The notes below the pieces were generated by a model. That model saw nothing but the letters and a program-made list of their open reading frames with translations, did not search any database and was not told where the DNA came from. Position numbers and translations under genes: made by a program. A stretch of 64,000 bases of DNA. It comes from Amblyomma americanum. Its lineage: Eukaryota > Arthropoda > Arachnida > Ixodida > Ixodidae. Shown one piece after another: positions 58,565-64,000 of the stretch; within the stretch, counting starts at the first letter, position 1; each line of letters begins with the position of its first letter. Location of the stretch: positions 40,633,864-40,697,863 of the forward strand of contig NC_135505.1 of NCBI RefSeq assembly GCF_052857255.1. The letters are read 5' to 3'.

Positions 58565-59050
58565 TTAAAACAGTGTAGACACCTAACTTTTCGGTGCGAG
58601 CTTTTTTTTGTAATGATGCCTAAGACATTATTACACATGGATTACCTCCTACGACCAGTAATTAATTTATAATCGAATTTCTTTCTCGTGCTGTTTCGGT
58701 TTTCATTCCAACAGCCGATCGATTACTGTGACATCAAGCAGTGATGAGGTCACGTGAGGGAGGAAGAAATTGCGATATAATCGCTGCTTCTACATTCTTT
58801 GGCATTTTGGCTCTTGAAGAAGGCTGGCTTCAGCACTGTAGTGAATTAAAACGATGATGCAGCGATTATATCGCAGTCTAATTTTCCTTGCCTCACATCC
58901 CCGCTGTTGAAACCAAGACAGCATCACAAAAAAAATAAATTGTATATTATTTGTCACTAGTAGGCGAATACCATATGGTGATTCATGTACTATAGCGACA
59001 TCCGCATCGTTGTGGAGGTGAAAACTTGTCATCAAGATTGCGTGAAAATA
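58565..59050. mobile_element. Foldback repeat, relatively complete copy
   Basis: The left arm starts AGTGTAGACACCTAACTTTT near 58572 and ends at the core TTGCGATATAATCGCTGC (58768-58785). The right arm begins at GCAGCGATTATATCGCAG (58858-58875) and carries the inverted CCCGCTGTTGAAACCAAGAC and CCATATGGTG blocks. Arms of about 200 bp are diverged except at the core. Same family as 27.4 and 42.0 kb. Confidence 0.6.
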
Positions 59051-59922
59051 CTCCTTTGAAGGCGCAATACGAAGTGTGGGCTGCAGCTTTGGAAGCCTTT
59101 CTCTCTTTAAGTCATCGGCAGCGTACGGTCCAATTGTTTTAAACAGAAATAACGATGCCAGTGACCAGCTTACGCTTCGTACCTCATCGATAAGGATGTA
59201 TGGATAACGATGTACCCTCCTCCACTAACACCCAAAGGTTCTTCCGACGCCAGTCCCTTACGACGCTCAGTAGTTGTTTCACGGCGACGCCTCGCACCCT
59301 TGCGGTGCACAAAACGTCCCAGGCCAGCAGCGCTCAATTCTCTTCGTGCGCACAAATAAGTCATGAAACTCCGCGATAAAAGCCTCCGAACGGTTTCGCG
59401 CCTTTAGATTTCAGAGCGAGAGCTGTATTTCAATAGCAGCGATGCAAAAGCCGTTTCATCGCTAAAGTCTGATGCTAAGAAATGAGTTAAATATTGCCGC
59501 GACTTGGTTTCATACCCGCGGCGGCTCGAACAGACCAGCTGCGCTCGCCAACGCACCAGCGCACTATGCGGCCACCCCAGCCGATGTCGTCTCGTGTTAA
59601 ACTGCCACACATTCTCGCGCTGTGCATTCAATTCAATTCAATTCATTTTATTTTACCAGACGTTCGCAAGGATATCTGGACTAAAAGCTATGAATTACAG
59701 CTTGACATGGCCCAGATTGCACTTCGTCTTCTGCATCAAATTCCATCCGGGGTGCCAACAGATCAGATAAGCTTAACCCCGATCACATCTTAACCTGAGT
59801 ATAATATCGTCGCCAGAGGGGCCGACTACCCAGCAAGCGAAACCATGAACCAACCAGTCTAAGCACATGCTTTCGCACGTCTACGCAGTTTAAACTCCCC
59901 CGCAACTCACCCGCAGTTGCAC
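59051..59922. other. Unclassified region
   Basis: An AATTC repeat lies at 59627-59646. No supported gene. Confidence 0.4.
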
Positions 59923-59952
59923 CTGATGAAGGAACCGAGAAGGTTCCAAAAC
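59923..59952 (+). ncRNA. Hammerhead-ribozyme-like core, probably degraded
   Basis: CTGATGA (59923-59929), then a perfect 6-bp stem GGAACC/GGTTCC with GAGAA loop, then AAAAC where a hammerhead needs GAAAC. This is the arrangement of a hammerhead catalytic core with stem II. Penelope-like elements and retrozymes carry such ribozymes. Stems I and III and the cleavage site are not clear, and the G of GAAA is A, so activity is unlikely. Confidence 0.3.
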
Positions 59953-60138
59953 TTTGTTTTCCCGTTTTTTTTATTTTTTGGTTGGCGTTATTTCTAAATT
60001 AAATTCTTTCTCAACCCGACAGACTTGTGTAAAAAGTTTTCTTTTGGATCCTGGTCAAGATTGTTACGGCAAAGCAGAACAGAAGACAGGTTCTTCGTGG
60101 GAAGGGATAGCTGGTGTTCAGAGGTAGCTTGCCAAACC

Positions 60139-60384
60139 ATGCCAAACAATTTACAGAGAACTTCGCTGCCCCTGCTATGTGCTGCCTTGTGCTCCCTTGT
60201 GCTGCCTTTCACCTGCGCGCAGAATGACGATGCCGCAAAGTGTGCGCCTGCTGGTTCTAACAATGAAATTTTATGGAAGTTTCCACTCCCTGTGTGCAAA
60301 GCACTCTTAAGCTTGCCGGCTCCGATTTCAACAATTACTTTTGATGTGCTGTCCGGAACGCGTGCGGAACCTTCTTACCAATGA
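60139..60384 (+). CDS. Small putative secreted protein (81 aa)
   Basis: ATG at 60139 in a reasonable context (AAACCATGCC). Residues 1-28 look like a classical signal peptide: polar start, hydrophobic core LPLLCAALCSLVLPF, and cleavage after TCAQ. The mature part (NDDAAKCAPAG, ILWKFPLPVCKALL, FDVLSG) has two cysteines and no family that I recognise. The frame could be a complete short gene or a first exon. Ticks have many small secreted proteins, but that is context only. Confidence 0.35.
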   Translation: MPNNLQRTSLPLLCAALCSLVLPFTCAQNDDAAKCAPAGSNNEILWKFPLPVCKALLSLPAPISTITFDVLSGTRAEPSYQ

Positions 60385-60840
60385 AGAAACATTATGTCTC
60401 ATTGCCCTTTTAATTGCGGGGAAACAGCTAAAGGCAGCGTGAACGCGCAAGTGCCTCATTAAGGCCATTTTAGTTTTGTAGTTTCATGCTTCATGGAGGA
60501 AAGGTTCGCAATCGACTCTGGTTTACAAGCACCGCAATGCATTACCCGCTACAAAAGTGGTTCTTTGCAAATTGCGACGCCCTGAAAACTGCGTTCAGCC
60601 GCTTTCATTCGTCAAGGTATGGATATGTACAACCTAGTATATTAGCTTATACGTACAACTAAATATTTTTCTATGAAAAACAATTAAACTTCAACGACAT
60701 CTATCTTACTGAAAAATGGCCATTGATTAGCTTTTTTGAACGAGACCTACACTTCACTTGAATCACCGCATGCTTCAAGCGTATAAATACAATTTGTGCC
60801 ATTTGCTTTACGCTTATTACTTTTCTAGTCTTTTTTTCAG

Positions 60841-61036
60841 AACGAACCTTCTTTGAAGTCATGCGTTATAACCAGCAATAGCATGACATGTCTGCATGTT
60901 GACAGCGAAGCATTTGAAGGTGCGCTCCTTGCTTGCAAGTGCGGCCATCTCTATTTTCATTCCTTTGAGTATTTCAATGTGAATGCTCAAAAAGAGCGCG
61001 AGTCTTCTTATTTGCTACAGGGGCATCGAAAGCAAG
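60841..61036 (+). other. Candidate internal exon
   Basis: A polypyrimidine tract and AG (ttttctagtctttttttcag, ending 60840) open a phase-0 frame that runs NEPSLKSCVITSNSMTCLHV and on past LACKCGHLYFHSFEYF. A weak donor (CAAG|GTGCCG) at 61037 would leave phase 1, which fits the next candidate exon at 62505. No known domain. Confidence 0.25.
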
Positions 61037-61489
61037 GTGCCGGCTACTTGGCTTGAATGCTTGTACGCCATAAAAGCGCTGTTTCAAAGTAGTCGCTGCT
61101 ACTTCATTGAAGGGTTTATTCTGGAGCATTAAGATGAAAAATGAGGCTTCCTTACGAGTACTGCATTTCAAATGCGATCATGTGAAATATAGTCCTGAAA
61201 TGTACTATTTGGTCAGCTGCTAAAGAATACAGAATGCTTCCATTACTTAGCTTGCTAACTCCTTTGTGAGCAAAACTTGTACTCAAAAATAAACTTTTGT
61301 CTAGCGAGCGGCCACACATCACTCCTTCTAGTAATGCAAAAACACCTGTACTATCAGAGAAGTAGACCAGATTATCGTGTTCTGAGAAGAATGTAACCAC
61401 TTTTTTGTAATATGCAGCGCGACGAGCGATTTATTTTATTTGGGTGCTTTTCTGTTTGCAGTGCACAAACAAAACTGGAAGTATTTTGT

Positions 61490-61920
61490 ACTCAAGAAAA
61501 TGTGTGGGGACCTGCCCTGCAGCCCCCTGAGTTTGCTTTCCCGCGAGGCACCGTGCAGCGGCGGTCTCACCTCGAGGCTGAGCGCATTCCCTTGTGAGTT
61601 ACCTTTACTGGCAAGAGAGGGCGCCAGCATCGCTGCGCGGAGACTACCAAAGCCCGCGCGCGAGAGAGGGGGCAGGGGGGCTTCGGCTGGGATCATCGGC
61701 GCGTGTGGACGGGTCGCCGGCGGGGCGAGGAAGCGACGGGGAGACAGGCTCCCGTACTCGTCCCGTCCGGCCTTCGGAGTATGGACCTCCTCCATGTTTG
61801 TAAACAAACGAGGTGGCGCTGCAGTCGCTAGCGAGCTCGTGGTAGGCAAAAGGTCGGGGAGTGGCGTCGCGGATAGGTGTTGAGCGCGGGTTTTCAAGGC
61901 CTGTAGGCGCGTTTCCAGTT
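61490..61920. other. GC-rich CpG block
   Basis: High CpG content with open frames on both strands of about 150 codons. Reading on either strand gives proline/arginine/glycine-rich sequence without motifs, so composition is the likely cause. A promoter island or repeat is possible. Confidence 0.3.
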
Positions 61921-62504
61921 TCTGCGAATCATAGCAATGGTCGATGCTTCCAACTTAGTAATTTGTTGAAGTACACGAGCTCGCGCTGGCCACGTGCGGC
62001 CTATAAAGAGAAATAGTTTGCCACTGTAATGTATATATGTTTAGTAGTAAACATGTAGAAAGCGTTCCTGCCGTTTATTTATGCGCTAGGCATTGAATAA
62101 AACAAGTTTTGACACACTGCACTAGCCGGAATGATTTTACTTCGGGACAATAGTGAGGGGAAGTGCTGGCCTTGTTTCGTCGGAGCAGACATGCGCTCAT
62201 CGTCTGCTGACATACCTACGTGTCGCGCTGTGCGAAAAGTGGTGACAGCGTCGTGTCCCTGATCTCCTGTCTCGCTTAGCGCTGTTTTTAGCCGCATGAC
62301 CACACACCAGCTAGGCCGACTTGTCCTCTTGTTAAGCTGGTCGATTTGGTGAAAATTTTTGATTTCTAGAATTATTTTCTTTCCTAGCCCTGAAGTCTAG
62401 TTTCGTGACGAAAAATTATAGCAAAATATTGAGTACAAATTTATAAATTACGCTTTTTAGAAGTGTGGTGGTCAAAAATTGTGAGGTAATTTCTTTGATT
62501 TCAG

Positions 62505-62665
62505 TGCCGCATTTCTTTGACCAAAGCGAAAGCGAAGATGCCATAAACGAGGGAATAAACTTTAAGGTTCGTTTTGTGACCTCTCACAATTTCTGCGACT
62601 GGATCACTCACCTTCTTAATTCGCATGAAAATCAAATGATTCCATTTGTCGCAAACTATTCCTGA
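62505..62665 (+). other. Candidate terminal exon
   Basis: The acceptor tttctttgatttcag (ends 62504) opens a frame with phase 1: VPHFFDQSESEDAINEGINF, KVRFVTSHNFCDWITHLLNS, ending FVANYS and TGA at 62663-62665. AT-rich third positions and no known domain. It is phase-compatible with the candidate exon ending at 61036. Confidence 0.25.
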
Positions 62666-63493
62666 GACGTTGAGGAGCGTAATAAATCTCTCGATTTTTT
62701 TTCCCTACACGTGCAGTACTGTGTTAGTTATTTCTTGTAAGAAACGTTTTCATGTAACTATGCATGCATAAGTACTGATCATATAGAAAAAGAACTAATC
62801 GCGTCATCGTACAGAACAGGGCTTTATGTACATGCTGGCATGAAAAAACTGCGCACTATCTAGTCAATTATTTGAGACCTTGGGGGGACTTGACGACGGT
62901 GTTAATTATAATTACCCAGAACTGCACCAGGTATAGCTATAAATAAAAGGAATTGCTGAAACTAGCGTAGGAATTTCATATTTGCACCAAGTTTAGTTAC
63001 ATATCGCATGCATGAATAACGAAAACACTTTTCATTGCCGCGTCCCCTCTCAATCTCGCCACGTGTCTGTTAGTAGCACGCCTGCGGCTGCTTCGTTCCA
63101 AACAAGCTTCGCGATCATGTACTACCTCATGAAACTTGACACATGCATGATGCAATGAAAAAAAGCATATGGCGTTTAGCACACTTAAGGTACGCTATTC
63201 TAAGCACACCAACGTGACCGCGCAAGATTGACACAACTTACCAGAGTTCTTTCCACTCGAATGAAATAATTACGTCGTCATATCAAGAAACAGTTTCAAG
63301 TAAATATTAAATGTCATAAAACGCGCCATTAAAACGTGCTGTGCTATTAACAAAAAAACGCATTCCTTGGGGGCGAGTGAACCTCTCGGCGCCCCGTGCA
63401 CTCCGGCTCAAGGTGATAAGTACGTGTGCAGCTGCATATGTCTTTTTTTTTTCCTTGAGCAATTATCAGCCTACTATCCTGAAGTTCAGGTGA
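62666..63493. other. Unclassified region
   Basis: No supported gene. Confidence 0.4.
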
Positions 63494-63721
63494 ATGAACG
63501 CAGTAACTTGCATGCTATTAAGTGCATTGAGTGTCAGTGCCTATCGACTCCCAGACTTCGCGCTTTACTACCGTGGCCCAATGCCTGTTAGCCAGTTTCC
63601 GAATGCGGCATTTATGCGCGAGAAACCTATCGAGGCTAAATTAATATTTTTATGCTACTACGCGGATCCAGCAGTGACGCAGCTGGTCAATACATGCTGT
63701 TTCTGCAGTGCACAGGCTTGA
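63494..63721 (+). CDS. Small ORF with signal-peptide-like start (75 aa)
   Basis: Begins MNAVTCMLLSALSVSAY, which resembles a short signal peptide with possible cleavage after VSA. The rest (RLPDFALYYRGPMPVSQF, IFLCYYADP, CCFCSAQA) ends in a cysteine cluster. No family recognised. Length and composition alone do not exclude chance. Confidence 0.25.
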   Translation: MNAVTCMLLSALSVSAYRLPDFALYYRGPMPVSQFPNAAFMREKPIEAKLIFLCYYADPAVTQLVNTCCFCSAQA

Positions 63722-63799
63722 AGCAGCCGCCGGTAGCTGCGGCAGCTGCGGTAGGCACGGGCAAGCGGAACCTGTTTTGCCTACCATGCGAAAGTCGCT

Positions 63800-64000
63800 G
63801 CTAACATCAGCGCCGCCGCATCTTCGTGACGTCGCGGGGTGAAGGAGGTCCATATATCCCTTGCCCTAGCGCGGGCGAACATTCGCTCGGAACCCCCCTG
63901 CTGGTGAGTCGGACGACCTCGATTCATTAGCGTACCTTGTTGCTAGCTGGCGTTATTGTTTCTGTAGCAATAAATGCCTCTTTGTGTCAGCCAATGTGTC
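63800..64000 (+). promoter_or_regulatory. Possible LTR or promoter at window end
   Basis: CATATATCCCTTGCCC (63850 on) resembles a TATA box followed by an initiator-like GAACATTCGCTCGGAAC. An AATAAA signal lies at 63969. Promoter and poly(A) signal within 150 bp on one strand is the layout of an LTR, but the right border lies outside the window and no partner copy is visible. Confidence 0.3.

Noticed and set aside
61436..61897. Frames of about 150 codons on both strands
   Set aside because: CpG-rich DNA keeps several frames open. The translated text is compositionally biased and motif-free.

Overview
The window looks like accessory, transposon-dense DNA from an arthropod nuclear genome, most probably an ixodid (hard) tick. 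The reasons are the mix of Penelope-like, CR1-like, I-like and RTE elements, a Gmr1-type Ty3/gypsy element with a SCAN-like Gag, a Ruka-type tRNA SINE, and exons of a WPP/BEN protein family that I know from tick genomes. There is no bacterial gene organisation, and no complete long host gene is visible. Species cannot be settled from the sequence alone.

Layout. 1-690 is the 3' end of a CR1-like retrotransposon. 1.04-1.6 kb holds two tiny foldback insertions with target-site duplications (TSDs). 1.8-5.2 kb is a CR1-like element on the minus strand. 5.7-11.6 kb is a full-length I-like element on the minus strand, bounded by a perfect 13-bp TSD, with an open ORF1 and an ORF2 carrying four lesions. 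11.6-15.5 kb is mostly unrecognised apart from one old SINE. 15.5-21.8 kb is a Gmr1-like LTR element (Gag-protease-integrase-RT-RNase H order), internally deleted and split by an RTE insertion with an 11-bp TSD. 22.9-25.8 kb is a head-to-head inverted Penelope pair. 27.4-30.2 kb has a foldback repeat interrupted by an LTR-like sequence, an RTE fragment, and a collapsed LTR element with 131/135-bp LTRs and a GCGC TSD. 31.5-32.9 kb has two spliced exons of a tick-type gene or pseudogene, next to a Ruka-like SINE.

34.3-35.25 kb holds two copies of a foldback element that carries a tRNA-like module in its loop, set in long AT microsatellites. 35.5-36.7 kb has tandem repeats. 36.7-37.4 kb is a short retrotransposon tail flanked by a 38-bp TSD. 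37.9 kb has a BEN-domain exon. 39-40.5 kb has SINEs and another Penelope foldback. 42-45 kb holds repeat fragments, a SINE and a second RNase H tail. 46-60 kb is largely unrecognised, with scattered tRNA-derived repeats, a possible zinc-finger half exon, and a foldback repeat. 60-64 kb has two short ORFs with signal-peptide-like starts and a few possible exons.

The elements do not form a pathway; they record nested insertions. The strongest theme is the snap-back (inverted) structure shared by the large Penelope copies and the tiny foldback insertions. All share the same kind of non-inverted tail, which suggests one insertion mechanism producing foldback elements of very different sizes and sequences.
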